64,000 bases of DNA from Candidatus Gastranaerophilales bacterium (GTDB lineage Bacteria; Cyanobacteriota; Vampirovibrionia; Gastranaerophilales; Gastranaerophilaceae), in assembly GCA_900769645.1 (NCBI GenBank), contig CAAGHI010000005.1, positions 100,492-164,491 on the forward strand. The letters are read 5' to 3'. Position 1 is the stretch's first letter. Each line of letters begins with the position of its first letter. The notes below the pieces were generated by a model. The model saw only the letters and a list, made by a program, of their open reading frames with translations. It ran no database searches and was not told where the DNA came from. The position numbers were made by a program, and so were the translations under genes. Shown here piece after piece: positions 37,332-46,851 of the stretch.

Positions 37332-38813
37332 ATGAAGATTTTACCGGTATCTTTTAATCTGAATAGTTACAATCTTGGGAAAAGAAATTCCAGTACGCAA
37401 GTTGTGGAAAAATTGCCGATTGCGCAGGATGCTTTTGTGCCAAACAAAGCTAGTGGCGTAGCATTTGAAGGTCACATATATAAACGACTTATATCTAAGC
37501 AAGGAGAGTTGAAAGCATTAGCTCAAGGAGGTTTTTTACGGTGTATTTGGTGTGGCAAGCCGATGTTACATCAAAACGAGATGGAGTATTTGGTTGATAA
37601 AGGACGTAGATTATCTAAAAATAGTGGTGATTTTACGCACTTTTTGATGAAGATAAAAGATTATTTGCCACTTGAGTATGTAAAGCTTGTTAAGTACATG
37701 TCCGGCTATAGTGCAGCAAGTCCGGATATACCATTTGACGCACTGAAAAGGAAAATACTTCCACAAGCAAATGCGAAATTGTTACATAAACAGTTTTTTG
37801 TGTTTCACAAATTGCAAAAGTTGAGAAAAAATTTGCCAGTAGAACTTCATAAGGATTTTGATATTCTAATTCAAAACAGCAAAAATAGAATTTTAGAAAT
37901 TCCTTATGAAAGTGATTATAGTGCAAAAGAATTTTGTTACAAATTGAGCGTGTTGACTAAATCTGTTTCTTCGCCAGTTCGCAAGAAGAAAATGGTTCGG
38001 TTTGCGAATATACTTACACACCCTGCATTTAAAGAGCCTGATAGTACTTTTTCTAAAAAATTCAGTAGTGGTTTGTATCGACAATTGAATTTAGACCCAC
38101 AAAAACCAGAAAATTTTATCAGTTCAAATGATCGTGATTGGAAACAAAAAGTTGAATTATTGGTTATTCGTGAGCTCAGAAAATTAGCGGAAAAAGAAGA
38201 GCATGCCGGTATAATTAATCTTTGCGAAACAACAAAAGATAAAATAAATGGTGTTCCGACGCTTGTTCAATTTAGTAACAAAGCGTTTAAGTATAAATTG
38301 GCTGAAATTATTGATAACTTGCCAGATCAAAAATTAAAGAAAAATTTTGAAACTATAGCAGATGAATTACCGAATTCTCTAGATAATATGTATGCATTTA
38401 TTGTGAAAAATAAAAATGCAAATGTTGTAGATTTTTTGCGAAAAATGTTAAAACAGTCGCAAGTAACACTTGAACATATTGTTCCAATTTTAAGAAACAC
38501 TTCTGCGGAAGAATTAAGGCTGCAAAATCTCTCTTTAAAGAATAGTGAAAAAATTAAAAGAGGCGTGAATAACTTAGGGAATTGGTCATTGGCTCATGCC
38601 TATTGTAATTGTATGCATGGACATGAAAATATTCGGGGTGATAATTTCCCATTCAGTAGAGCTGCCGGAGTTGATTATTTTAGAACTTTGATACAGGTCG
38701 CAAACGATGGCGAAATTTCTGGTTCGTCAGTTATTCAGATGGCGAAGAATTATTTTCAAGAAACAGGGATTAAAATTAACCTAAAAGATTTGAAACCTTC
38801 TCCGGAATATTAA
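37332..38813 (+). CDS. HNH-nuclease-like zinc protein (paralogue B)
   Basis: A protein of about 493 residues. An N-terminal disordered head contains GVAFEGHIYKR. CIWCGKPMLHQNEME supplies a zinc pair. The C-terminal part has TLEHIVPILRN and NNLGNWSLAHAYCNCMHGHE, an HNH-like arrangement. It is longer than paralogue A through an extended helical middle. The ATG at 37,332 has AGGTG 11 bases upstream; an earlier GTG at 37,317 lacks a site. A nuclease role is inferred only from the motif. Confidence 0.55.
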   Translation: MKILPVSFNLNSYNLGKRNSSTQVVEKLPIAQDAFVPNKASGVAFEGHIYKRLISKQGELKALAQGGFLRCIWCGKPMLHQNEMEYLVDKGRRLSKNSGDFTHFLMKIKDYLPLEYVKLVKYMSGYSAASPDIPFDALKRKILPQANAKLLHKQFFVFHKLQKLRKNLPVELHKDFDILIQNSKNRILEIPYESDYSAKEFCYKLSVLTKSVSSPVRKKKMVRFANILTHPAFKEPDSTFSKKFSSGLYRQLNLDPQKPENFISSNDRDWKQKVELLVIRELRKLAEKEEHAGIINLCETTKDKINGVPTLVQFSNKAFKYKLAEIIDNLPDQKLKKNFETIADELPNSLDNMYAFIVKNKNANVVDFLRKMLKQSQVTLEHIVPILRNTSAEELRLQNLSLKNSEKIKRGVNNLGNWSLAHAYCNCMHGHENIRGDNFPFSRAAGVDYFRTLIQVANDGEISGSSVIQMAKNYFQETGIKINLKDLKPSPEY

Positions 38814-38900
38814 CAATTGTAAAAAATTTATTGTAATCTCTAAACTTTTGCCTAAAAACTGCCGATAACTTAATCGTAACAAAATGAGGGATTAATAAAA

Positions 38901-39197
38901 ATGGCAGATACAGGTGCTTCATTCAACAGACCATATAAACCTTTTGGGCTTAACGTAAAAGTTCCAGATGTCGGCGAAAAAACATTAAAGCTTGCCGGCG
39001 GAACATTAGAGAACATTGTTAAAAGTCCGACAGAGCCGTTATTTAAGTTTTTAGAGGATAATGAAGAAGTTTTTACAGGAGATATTAATTACAAGATTAA
39101 TAAATTGACGGCAGAAAGCTTCACAATTGGTTCTGCTATGCGTCGAGAAGATGAAAAAATGAACGGACTACCGTCGTCTTTTGATATGCATTTTTAA
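38901..39197 (+). CDS. Small unknown protein
   Basis: The 98-residue protein begins MADTGASFNRPYKPFGLNVK, with a mixed charged remainder. GAGGGATT lies eight bases before the ATG. No signal peptide is seen. It is followed 15 bases later by the matrixin-like gene, so co-expression is likely. The function is unknown. Confidence 0.6.
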   Translation: MADTGASFNRPYKPFGLNVKVPDVGEKTLKLAGGTLENIVKSPTEPLFKFLEDNEEVFTGDINYKINKLTAESFTIGSAMRREDEKMNGLPSSFDMHF

Positions 39198-39212
39198 AAG
39201 AAAGGTTTATTA

Positions 39213-39749
39213 ATGAATAAATTATTGGTTAGGCTGTTTTGTGTGTTAGGGATTTTACTGTTTTTTAGTGCGGAAGTTTTTGCAATGGCTTGGGAAAATC
39301 CAAATTTAAAAGTTTGCATAGTCGGAAACAACAAAAACAACCCGATGATGAAACGAGCATTTAAAGAGTGGCAAACTCTCTCAAATAATACTGTTCGTTT
39401 TACTTTTGTCCAAAGTCCAAATCAAGCCAATATTGTTGTTTATTTTGTCCAAAAACTTAATGGTGTAAACCAAAAAAGTGGCAATAAAATAGGTTTGGCA
39501 TCATATCGTTCAAGAGGGAACTCAATTGTTTTTGCAAAAATCCAAATATCAGCATCAGGACAGGGAAATACCAGAACATTAAATCAAGATGAAGTGTACA
39601 GTGTAATGTTGCACGAAATCGGGCATGCTATCGGTTTGTCACATAACTCAAACCCTAAAAGTGTTATGTACTATGCTTCCGGAACTAATCGGATATCAAA
39701 TGAAGATATTAAAAATCTAAAAAAAGAATACGATGTAAATGTAAAATAA
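39213..39749 (+). CDS. Secreted matrixin-like zinc metalloprotease
   Basis: The 178-residue protein has a signal peptide (LLVRLFCVLGILLFFSAEVFA). The catalytic motif is MLHEIGHAIGLSHNSNP followed by SVMYYAS (Met-turn), the metzincin HExxHxxGxxH plus Met pattern of M10 peptidases. The short catalytic domain resembles bacterial matrixins without a hemopexin part. It probably acts in the periplasm or outside the cell. AAAGG lies six bases before the ATG. The substrate is unknown. Confidence 0.82.
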   Translation: MNKLLVRLFCVLGILLFFSAEVFAMAWENPNLKVCIVGNNKNNPMMKRAFKEWQTLSNNTVRFTFVQSPNQANIVVYFVQKLNGVNQKSGNKIGLASYRSRGNSIVFAKIQISASGQGNTRTLNQDEVYSVMLHEIGHAIGLSHNSNPKSVMYYASGTNRISNEDIKNLKKEYDVNVK

Positions 39750-39803
39750 ATATACTTTTTTTACATTATTGCCCTAATGATATGATTGTTCTATGCTATT
39801 AGT

Positions 39804-41453
39804 ATGATTAAACAAGTCAGACTTAAAGATTACATACTCATAGATGAATTAGTTGCAAATTTTGATAGCGGATTGAATGTTATTACCGGTGAAACAGGTG
39901 CCGGCAAGAGTATCTTGATTAACGCAATTGATATTGCGTTTGCACCTCGTGTGTCAAAAGATGTTATTAAACATGACAGGGAAAAGGCTGTAATTGAGCT
40001 TGTTATCGAAAATACAAAGCATGATTTGTCAGAATTGTTTGAAGAAAATGGTGTTGATAACTTTGGTGCTGAAATCGTTTTGTCTAAGGAGATTACGCAA
40101 AACGGCGTTCGTTCTCGAGTAAATGGAACGCTTGTAAATCAAGAATTTATCAAACATTTGAAAAATTACTTTTTGGATATCCATTCTCAGCACCAGACTT
40201 ATGCGTTTATGCAGCCAAAATCACATATTACGCTTTTGGACAATTATGCAAGAGACTCATATGGCGAAAAGTTAGAGGGTTATAGAGAAAAATTTAAAGA
40301 ATTTCAGCACTTGAAAACGCAGTTGGAAAATTTGAAAACAGCATCTGATGCGACAGAAAATCAGATTGAATTTTTGAAATTCCAAATTAACGAAATCGAT
40401 TCTGCTGCGATAAAAAGTCCGACTGAGGACGATGAGTTGAATTCTGAGTTGGAAGTTTTAGAAAATGCAGAAAAGTTGAAAGAACTTACCGGAACTTCAT
40501 ATTGGGCTATAAATGGCGATGATGGCTCGATTATGGAGGCGCTTGGAAAGATTAAACAAAATGTTTCAAAAGCTGCTTCGCTAGACAAAAATTTGGAAGA
40601 AACCGAAAGCAACTTGATTGATGCAATTGAGAGATTAAGAGATGCCGGTTCAGAACTTCGGGAATACAGTCAAAATCTTGACAATGACACAGAACGATTG
40701 AATGAAATTCAAGAAAGATTGTATGTTTTGGATAAGCTGAAACGCAAGTATGGTGGCTCGCTTGAAAGTGTTATGCGAACTTTTGACAAATTGTCAGAAG
40801 AGCTTAATGCAATTGAGTTTTCAAACCAAAATATTGAAGAAGTTGAAGCAAAAATTGAAAAAACTCAAAAAGAACTAGAACATACTGCAGCTGAAATTAG
40901 CGAAAATAGAAAGAATTTCGCTCAGGTTTTGTCTGTTCTAATTCAGGAAAAGTTAGAAAAATTGGAACTTCCAAAAGCTCGTTTTGAAATCTCTGTACAA
41001 CCAAAAGAATTAGGCTCTGATGGCGCAGATAATGTAGAATTTTTGATTTCAACAAACGTGTCAGAGGATTTGAAACCACTTGCCAAAACGGCGTCAGGCG
41101 GTGAAATTTCCCGTGTTATGCTTGCAATAAAATCAATATTTGCACAAAGTGATGATATTGATACCGTGATTTTTGATGAAATCGATACCGGAATTTCAGG
41201 AAAAGCCTCTCAAAGTGTGGCTGATGAGATTGTGGAACTTTCAAGATTTCACCAGATAATTTTGATTACGCACCAGCCGATTATTGCATCAAAAGCGAAT
41301 AAACATTTTTATGTCCGCAAATCTCAAAATGACGAAACCAAAGTTGAGGTCTATGTTTTGACCGGAGAAAATCGAGTTAAGGCTCTTGCTGAGCTTGCCG
41401 GTGGTGAAATAAACGAACAATCTATTGAGTTTGCAAAATCATTGATTGGGTAA
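39804..41453 (+). CDS. recN: DNA repair ATPase RecN
   Basis: A protein of about 549 residues. The SMC-like head GLNVITGETGAGKSILINAI is near the N-terminus, a coiled coil occupies the middle, and the C-terminal lobe has KTASGGEISRVMLAIKS (ABC signature) and DTVIFDEIDTGISGKASQSVA (Walker B). RecN helps repair double-strand breaks. The ATG at 39,804 (MIKQVRLKDYIL) is preferred over the longer TTG frame at 39,786. No ribosome site is visible; a -10-like TATGCT ends six bases before the ATG, so the mRNA may be leaderless. Confidence 0.93.
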   Translation: MIKQVRLKDYILIDELVANFDSGLNVITGETGAGKSILINAIDIAFAPRVSKDVIKHDREKAVIELVIENTKHDLSELFEENGVDNFGAEIVLSKEITQNGVRSRVNGTLVNQEFIKHLKNYFLDIHSQHQTYAFMQPKSHITLLDNYARDSYGEKLEGYREKFKEFQHLKTQLENLKTASDATENQIEFLKFQINEIDSAAIKSPTEDDELNSELEVLENAEKLKELTGTSYWAINGDDGSIMEALGKIKQNVSKAASLDKNLEETESNLIDAIERLRDAGSELREYSQNLDNDTERLNEIQERLYVLDKLKRKYGGSLESVMRTFDKLSEELNAIEFSNQNIEEVEAKIEKTQKELEHTAAEISENRKNFAQVLSVLIQEKLEKLELPKARFEISVQPKELGSDGADNVEFLISTNVSEDLKPLAKTASGGEISRVMLAIKSIFAQSDDIDTVIFDEIDTGISGKASQSVADEIVELSRFHQIILITHQPIIASKANKHFYVRKSQNDETKVEVYVLTGENRVKALAELAGGEINEQSIEFAKSLIG

Positions 41454-41484
41454 AATCAGTCGTTTTAAAGGTGCACCTAGTTGT

Positions 41485-42495
41485 CTAAATATCTCCACCT
41501 AGGAATTTAAACAATTCAGCTTCATTTGGATCAAGCCCTTCTAAAACTTTTTTAGTTGCAAGTTCTGTATAGACTTCGTGTGTTCTATTTGTGTTAACTG
41601 CAGAATATGCTGAGAGTTTTCTAACCGTTGGCATAAATTTTTCGGGTATTTTCTTTGTCTTAAATGCATACAATGGAGAATGTGTTTGGTGCATTATTTC
41701 GTGCATTTCCATATGAATAGGATTATTGGTTGAAAAATTCTCTTTAAATTGACAAAAATCTTTCCATTTTTTTATTATATCTTGTATTTTTTGAGTCGTT
41801 TGTGGTTTGAGTAATTTGCGGACTTGTTGAGATGTAGTTGTCGGGTACAATATAGTACTAGACCCATCGGCATTTCTTAAGTTTTGTGCGCCTCCATACG
41901 TAAATTCAGAAACAATTATTTCTTCAGGGATTTTTATTCCTTTGGCTTTTGCTGTCTGGACTGCTTGAAGAGCCTTCACTGCCTCAACAGGGTCATTACC
42001 CAGTAAAGCCCGAATCCCAAATTTTTCACTAAGAATTTTTTCTATCGCAGCGACTTTTGGATCTGTTGATGGTACAGAAAAAAGTGCGTGTAAATATCTC
42101 ATGCAATTATTCATAAGATTTTGTTTTGCATATATATCTTGTTCCAAATGCAATGGGTGTGCTTTATTAGGTTTAAATTGTTTTATTATTGGAAAAATTT
42201 CTATTTTAAAAAAATCTGCTTGAAATGTTGAGATTGCCATTCCTAATTCGCCAATATTTTTAGAATTTTTTATTTGTTTTAATATATCATTCGAAATTCC
42301 ATTATTTGAAAGAGTTTTTAGAAATTCCTCTTTTCTTATTGCATAACTTTCCCAAATGGGTTCTGGGTTTTTTATTTTTAGAAAGTATTTATTAATATTG
42401 CCATTAGTATGAGCTACAATTCCTTTCATATAAGATGTAGCTTGATTAATTTCTTTTTTCGTTATGCTAGTTGTAATTTTGCTAATATTTGCCAC
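41485..42495 (-). CDS. Putative gluzincin-type zinc peptidase, unknown family
   Basis: The 336-residue protein starts at GTG with GGAG eight bases upstream. The C-terminal part has HMEMHEIMHQTHSP (HExxH) and, about 50 residues later, RTHEVYTELATKKVLEGLD, which could provide the third zinc Glu. The first 200 residues are helical with no signal peptide. The motif alone supports a metallopeptidase. It shares the HExxH theme with genes at 33, 39 and 55 kb but no other similarity. Confidence 0.55.
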   Translation of the reverse strand: MANISKITTSITKKEINQATSYMKGIVAHTNGNINKYFLKIKNPEPIWESYAIRKEEFLKTLSNNGISNDILKQIKNSKNIGELGMAISTFQADFFKIEIFPIIKQFKPNKAHPLHLEQDIYAKQNLMNNCMRYLHALFSVPSTDPKVAAIEKILSEKFGIRALLGNDPVEAVKALQAVQTAKAKGIKIPEEIIVSEFTYGGAQNLRNADGSSTILYPTTTSQQVRKLLKPQTTQKIQDIIKKWKDFCQFKENFSTNNPIHMEMHEIMHQTHSPLYAFKTKKIPEKFMPTVRKLSAYSAVNTNRTHEVYTELATKKVLEGLDPNEAELFKFLGGDI

Positions 42496-42589
42496 TACAA
42501 ATCTCCTGTCGATATATACAATGTAGGGACAGTTTTAATTTTGCTAAAATATTAAGTATTATGAATAAATATTGCATGGAAAAAGTAGG

Positions 42590-42607
42590 TCGACATTGCT
42601 ATGCCGA
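42590..42607. repeat. Hairpin repeat TCG(A)CATTGCTATGCCGA
   Basis: This is an 18-base near-palindrome with one change from the unit after topA (7,340-7,357), which marks a dispersed intergenic hairpin. Confidence 0.55.
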
Positions 42608-42614
42608 TAAGCTA

Positions 42615-43220
42615 TCACAAGTTTTTCGAATTAAACGTTGAATAACCTTCGTAATTGTAACTTGCATCAATGCCTTTCATGTAAACTTCTCTGTCATTGA
42701 TCTTGTCTGTTAGCGCATTTTTTATCAGGTGTTTAATTTCAATATCCTTAATCGGGCTACGCTCCATCGCAAGCAAATAGTCCTCTTTGTCGATTTTATT
42801 CCAGTCAACAACAAGGTTAAGTTCTGTTTTTAAAATCAAGTCAAGCCAAATTCTTGTGCTTCTTCCGTTACCTTCTCTAAATGGGTGAGCAATATTCATT
42901 TCGACATATTTTTCAATAATTTCATCAAAAGTTGATTGTGGCATTTTTTCAATATTTTCGAGTGCTGCTTGAAGATACATTACAGGTGCAAATCTGAAAT
43001 TTCCTTTTGCAATATTGACAGTTCTGAGTTCTCCTGCAAAATCATATACATCTTGGAATAAATGTTTATGTATTTCTTGTAAAGCCGCAAATGTTCCGGC
43101 TTCCATTGCGTTAAAACGCTGAGTTTCAAACAATTCAATCGCGCGCTTTTTGCTGAGTCGTTCTTCTTCCCGAGCAAGTTCTGATGAATTTGTTATTCCA
43201 AGTTTGTTTTCTAAAACCAT
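42615..43220 (-). CDS. Fic/DOC family protein
   Basis: The protein has 201 residues from the ATG at 43,220, which has AAAGGA seven bases upstream; a TTG frame from 43,262 is less likely. The full Fic motif HPFREGNGRSTRIW is present, and DVYDFAGELRTVNIAKGN is the preceding flap region. Fic proteins transfer AMP or other nucleotides to target proteins. No FicA-type antitoxin gene is adjacent. It might act on the host or be autoregulated. Confidence 0.9.
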   Translation of the reverse strand: MVLENKLGITNSSELAREEERLSKKRAIELFETQRFNAMEAGTFAALQEIHKHLFQDVYDFAGELRTVNIAKGNFRFAPVMYLQAALENIEKMPQSTFDEIIEKYVEMNIAHPFREGNGRSTRIWLDLILKTELNLVVDWNKIDKEDYLLAMERSPIKDIEIKHLIKNALTDKINDREVYMKGIDASYNYEGYSTFNSKNL

Positions 43221-43284
43221 TGCAAAATCCTTTATTTTATCGTTTTTTGACAATGCCGACAAAATGTTATTAGTATTTTAGCAT

Positions 43285-43311
43285 AAAAAAATTGCGGAAT
43301 AAATCCGCAAT
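43285..43311 (-). terminator. Intrinsic terminator of the sigma gene
   Basis: An eight-bp stem ATTGCGGA/TCCGCAAT (43,291-43,311) is followed on the minus strand by a T-run from 43,290 to 43,285. Confidence 0.8.
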
Positions 43312-43315
43312 TTTC

Positions 43316-44275
43316 TTAATCCTCAATAAAATCTCTGAAGTGCTGTAATTCTTGTTTTTGCCGAATTTTTGTTAAGGCATTATCCTCAAGTTGGCGAATT
43401 CTCTCTTTTGAATATCCCATTATTTCGCCCAGTTGTTCAAGAGTTCTTGGAACTTCGCCGTTTATTCCAAATCTACAACACACGATTTTGCGCTCTCTTT
43501 CCGGCAGTGTTGAGAGAATATCTACGATACTCCCTTTAAGTGCGTTATCTTTAGTCTGATTTTCAGGTGAACGATATGACTTATCCTCAATGTAATCCCC
43601 GACATTCAAATCGTCTGTGACAGGTGTTTCAAGACTAATAGGTTCTTTTATTATCGCTTTTTTTATTGACAAAATCTGTTTAGACGTCATACCGAGTTTT
43701 TCTGCAATCTCCTTATCTGTTGGCTCTCTTCCGAGTTCAAAAGATAGAGTGGTGTACATGCGTTTGAATTTTCTGATTTTATCTGTCATGTGAACAGGAA
43801 TTCTGATAGTTCTTGAATTGTTTGAAATTGCACGAATAATAGTTTGTTTTATCCACCAAGTTGCATAAGTCGAAAATTTGAAATTCTTTGAGTAATCAAA
43901 CTTTTCAGCTGCTTTGATTAGTCCAAGTGAGCCTTCTTGCACCAAATCCATAAACAAAACGCCTTGTCCTATATATTTCTTTGCAATGCTCACAACAAGT
44001 CGTAAATTAGCCTGAACAAGTTTCCGCTTTGCAATTTCGGCATGCGTCGGTTTACCTTCTTTTATTGTTTTCCCCAGAGCTTTTTCTTCTTTTGAATTTA
44101 AAAGCCTGATTTTTCCGATATCTTTCAAATACATCTGTAAAATATCGTCATCATTGGAAATCGAATTAAATGTTTTTGGCTCCTCAATTTCTGTCAAATC
44201 ATCTTTTTCAATATATTGAAAGTTGTCGGTTTCTGTGTATTCTGCCTTTAAATCCTTGTATAAATCCACACTCAT
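43316..44275 (-). CDS. Sigma-70 family RNA polymerase sigma factor
   Basis: The 319-residue sigma factor has regions 1.2 (DDILQMYLKDIGKIRLL), 2.1-2.4 (FMDLVQEGSLGLIKAAEKFD; FSTYATWWIKQTIIRAI), 3 (RIPVHMTDKIRKFKR) and 4 (LEQLGEIMGYSKERIRQLED). It is about the length of group 1/2 cyanobacterial sigmas, without a long region 1.1. It could be the housekeeping or an alternative sigma. A divergent PHP gene lies upstream. Confidence 0.93.
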   Translation of the reverse strand: MSVDLYKDLKAEYTETDNFQYIEKDDLTEIEEPKTFNSISNDDDILQMYLKDIGKIRLLNSKEEKALGKTIKEGKPTHAEIAKRKLVQANLRLVVSIAKKYIGQGVLFMDLVQEGSLGLIKAAEKFDYSKNFKFSTYATWWIKQTIIRAISNNSRTIRIPVHMTDKIRKFKRMYTTLSFELGREPTDKEIAEKLGMTSKQILSIKKAIIKEPISLETPVTDDLNVGDYIEDKSYRSPENQTKDNALKGSIVDILSTLPERERKIVCCRFGINGEVPRTLEQLGEIMGYSKERIRQLEDNALTKIRQKQELQHFRDFIED

Positions 44276-44363
44276 AAATCTTCCTCACAAAATTGCTATA
44301 CAATATTTTTGACGAACTTTTTTTATTTTTGTTTCAATTTGATTTTTTGTGTAAAATAAAGGT

Positions 44364-45518
44364 ATGGGAATTGTTAGCGAACAAGAATTTATAAAACGAG
44401 TCCGACAACTGGACAGCTATTCTTTTACAGTAGGAGAAAGAGATGATGTTTCTCGGCTGGATACTCATGATTTGTGCTATGTCGAAAATGGTCGGTTTTG
44501 TGCAAATTTGCATGTGCATACCGAAAATTCAGATGGCACAATGACTGTTGAAGAAGTTTTGAAAAACGCACGAACTCTATCTGAAAGAAATCCAAATTTT
44601 TTAGTTGCAATAACAGACCATGACACAGTTGAGGGTGACAAAGATGCCGTTGAGCTTATAAAAAAATACAGTGATGTAAATCTTTGTTGTGGGCTAGAAA
44701 TTTCTACTTATGCGATAAGTTTTCCGAACCAACCAAAACCGATACAGGTGCATTTGTTGGTTTATGGTATAAATCCGTTTGATGAAAGATTAAATACGTT
44801 TTTGGCTGACAAAATGTCTAAAAAACTAGCGCTTGCTAAAGAAACTATAAATAAGTTGAATGAAGCTTTGCCAAAATATAATTTTACACTTGAAGAAGCT
44901 GCAAAATGTCATAATATGGTTTTGAAAGGGCAAGATGAAGTTGCTCACCCATTGAAAAAATATACGTCCGGCAAAATTTTGTTGAACTATTATTTCCCAG
45001 ACGCCGATTTTTCTTATGAGGAGCCGATTTACAAGTTTAAATATTTGTTCAAGGGTAAAGAACCTTATCATGTAACTTATAAAAAAGCATTGGAAATGTT
45101 TACAAATTCTGAGTTGACGGAAATTCCAGATTTTATTGAAAAAGAAATTCAAACAGCTCGTGAAATTTATATGAAGGCTCACCCTGCAATTGGGCACATG
45201 CCAGAACAGTTTTCGGATTTTGAAGAAACTGTAAAATTTGTTGCATCGCTGGATTGCGGCGTTATGTCGATTGCTCACCCTGCTCGCTCAAAGGCTTATT
45301 GCCCTGAGTTTTATGATTATTTGTTTGCAAACTTTAAAAAAGCAGGTGGTGAAAAAGCAATGTTTTATGAAGGTTTTTATCAATCTTATGAGGGAGAGTA
45401 TTTTCAAAAATGGCAAAGTATAATTGATGATACCGCAAGCAAGTATGGTTTGTTGAAAACCGGCGGACTTGATTCGCACGGAAAAAACTTGGTGTATAGG
45501 ACAAAACGAAAGGTTTAA
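44364..45518 (+). CDS. PHP-domain phosphoesterase-like protein
   Basis: The 384-residue protein has the PHP metal motif ANLHVHTENSDGTMT, AITDHDTVEG, GLEISTYA and SIAHPARSKAY. PHP proteins hydrolyse phosphoesters, including small nucleotides (RNase AM type) or histidinol phosphate. The domain is longer than trpH, with a 150-residue insertion. AAAGG is only one base from the ATG. A TAAAAT -10 ends six bases before the ATG, so transcription may start at the ATG itself. Confidence 0.83.
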   Translation: MGIVSEQEFIKRVRQLDSYSFTVGERDDVSRLDTHDLCYVENGRFCANLHVHTENSDGTMTVEEVLKNARTLSERNPNFLVAITDHDTVEGDKDAVELIKKYSDVNLCCGLEISTYAISFPNQPKPIQVHLLVYGINPFDERLNTFLADKMSKKLALAKETINKLNEALPKYNFTLEEAAKCHNMVLKGQDEVAHPLKKYTSGKILLNYYFPDADFSYEEPIYKFKYLFKGKEPYHVTYKKALEMFTNSELTEIPDFIEKEIQTAREIYMKAHPAIGHMPEQFSDFEETVKFVASLDCGVMSIAHPARSKAYCPEFYDYLFANFKKAGGEKAMFYEGFYQSYEGEYFQKWQSIIDDTASKYGLLKTGGLDSHGKNLVYRTKRKV

Positions 45519-45520
45519 AT

Positions 45521-45949
45521 GTGTTAAGATATATATTTTTAGTTAGTTTAATATTATTTTTAGCACCACAAGTTATGGCAGATACTGGTTACGTCAGCCC
45601 GGAATCTTATGCTGTAAATGAAGCAGATTTGACGGATTATTTTAATATTCCGTCTGCGCCAAGACTTGATATTGATAACTTGGATAAACCTTTAAAGCCG
45701 CAAAATATTATGCAAACATCAGACTCTTCTTCAAAACCTCAAAAATCTGAAAAAGTAAAACGTGCAAAAGGAGAGAAAAAGCCTTATGAAAAAAGAGTGA
45801 TTTATAAGGCTGTGAAATGGTGGACGGATCAGGCGTATAAACGAGAAGATCCGAGCCACGGTGAAAAACATGAAATTAAAGTAAAAGCCCGTGAGGAGTA
45901 TGAACGTCAACAGGCTGAATTAAATTCAAAAAAGAATAGTGAAAATTAG
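45521..45949 (+). CDS. Exported unknown protein
   Basis: The 142-residue protein starts at GTG, two bases after the PHP stop, with AAAGG upstream. A signal peptide (MLRYIFLVSLILFLAPQVMA) is followed by a polar, Lys-rich region (SEKVKRAKGEKKPYEKR). No domain is recognised. It is coupled to the PHP gene. Confidence 0.6.
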   Translation: MLRYIFLVSLILFLAPQVMADTGYVSPESYAVNEADLTDYFNIPSAPRLDIDNLDKPLKPQNIMQTSDSSSKPQKSEKVKRAKGEKKPYEKRVIYKAVKWWTDQAYKREDPSHGEKHEIKVKAREEYERQQAELNSKKNSEN

Positions 45950-45980
45950 TATTAAATTATAGTGTTATACTATTGTTTAC

Positions 45981-46010
45981 CCTCTCTAACTCTCCCTAAT
46001 TGAAGGAGAG
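45981..46010. repeat. CTCTCC/GGAGAG hairpin repeat
   Basis: CTCTCC-N9-GGAGAG lies between two convergent genes. It has no T-run, so it is more likely a dispersed hairpin than a strong terminator. Confidence 0.4.
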
Positions 46011-46037
46011 AATTCGTTCCTTGCATTTATTTCTGGA

Positions 46038-46706
46038 TTATTTGATATATTTATTTAATTCGGTTTTTTCTTCAAAAGTTACTCGTCCTGGGACGGCTTT
46101 TTTAGAATTTTTGTCTTTTATGTAAACGTAGAAGTAGCCAAAAGTTCCGTCTTGATTTTTGTTTCCGAGGGCTGTTCTCAAGTTTTTCATGTCGATGTAT
46201 AAAATATTATTTAGATTGTAATCTAAATTTCGTTCATTTAGAGCGAGTGAACCATCGGAATTTAGTTTTACAAATCTAATATTTGCTTTTTGTAGTTCTT
46301 TTGCTGTGATTTTTGCAGAATTTCCGTCGCTTTCAAGTTTTTTAAGAGAGGCAAAAAGATTTTCCTTGCTGTCATCTTTCCCTAAAATGTTGTCGACAGA
46401 CCAGTTGTTATCTTTGCTGTCTGTGACTAAAACATAGTCAGTGCCGTCAATTCTAATGATATATGGATCAAGATAGCTTAAAAGACTGCCCCTTGAACTT
46501 CTCAAAGATGGAGTGGCTGCGATATTTAAACGACCTCCTCCATAGAGCATGCTTCCGGCGATTAATCCTTGTAAAAATACCATGTCAGGATTGTTGAAAG
46601 TTGATGTAGAGTATCTTCTTGAATTTGTCGTTTTGTAGTAATAAGTTGCGCAAAAAGCAGGTTCTGCAAGCATTGCCAAGGTTAAGATTAAGCACAATTC
46701 CTTCAT
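46038..46706 (-). CDS. Exported unknown protein
   Basis: The 222-residue protein has a signal peptide (MKELCLILTLAMLAEPAFCA) and a Tyr/Ser-rich beginning. VKLNSDGSLALNERNLDY in the C-terminal half resembles an EF-hand-like Asp-Asn loop, so calcium binding is possible but not shown. No known domain is visible. It is a single gene upstream of the tRNA-Val region. Confidence 0.6.
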   Translation of the reverse strand: MKELCLILTLAMLAEPAFCATYYYKTTNSRRYSTSTFNNPDMVFLQGLIAGSMLYGGGRLNIAATPSLRSSRGSLLSYLDPYIIRIDGTDYVLVTDSKDNNWSVDNILGKDDSKENLFASLKKLESDGNSAKITAKELQKANIRFVKLNSDGSLALNERNLDYNLNNILYIDMKNLRTALGNKNQDGTFGYFYVYIKDKNSKKAVPGRVTFEEKTELNKYIK

Positions 46707-46774
46707 AAAAATTACCTCATTTTCTTCTACTTAACTATATAACGAATTAAAAATAAAAAAGTTCAAAAAAATAG

Positions 46775-46803
46775 TTGACAATGAAAAATGTTTCAGGTAA
46801 TAT
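46775..46803 (+). promoter_or_regulatory. Promoter of tRNA-Val
   Basis: TTGACA (46,775-46,780) and TAATAT (46,798-46,803) are exactly 17 bases apart. The tRNA begins 48 bases later. Confidence 0.8.
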
Positions 46804-46851
46804 AAATCTTGTCAGCGAAAGCAAAGCAGAGTTGGCAAGACAAATAGGTGA

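Noticed and set aside
43247..43262. TGTCGGCATTGTC near the Fic start as a third hairpin copy
   Set aside because: Only one arm is present; it does not form the palindrome.
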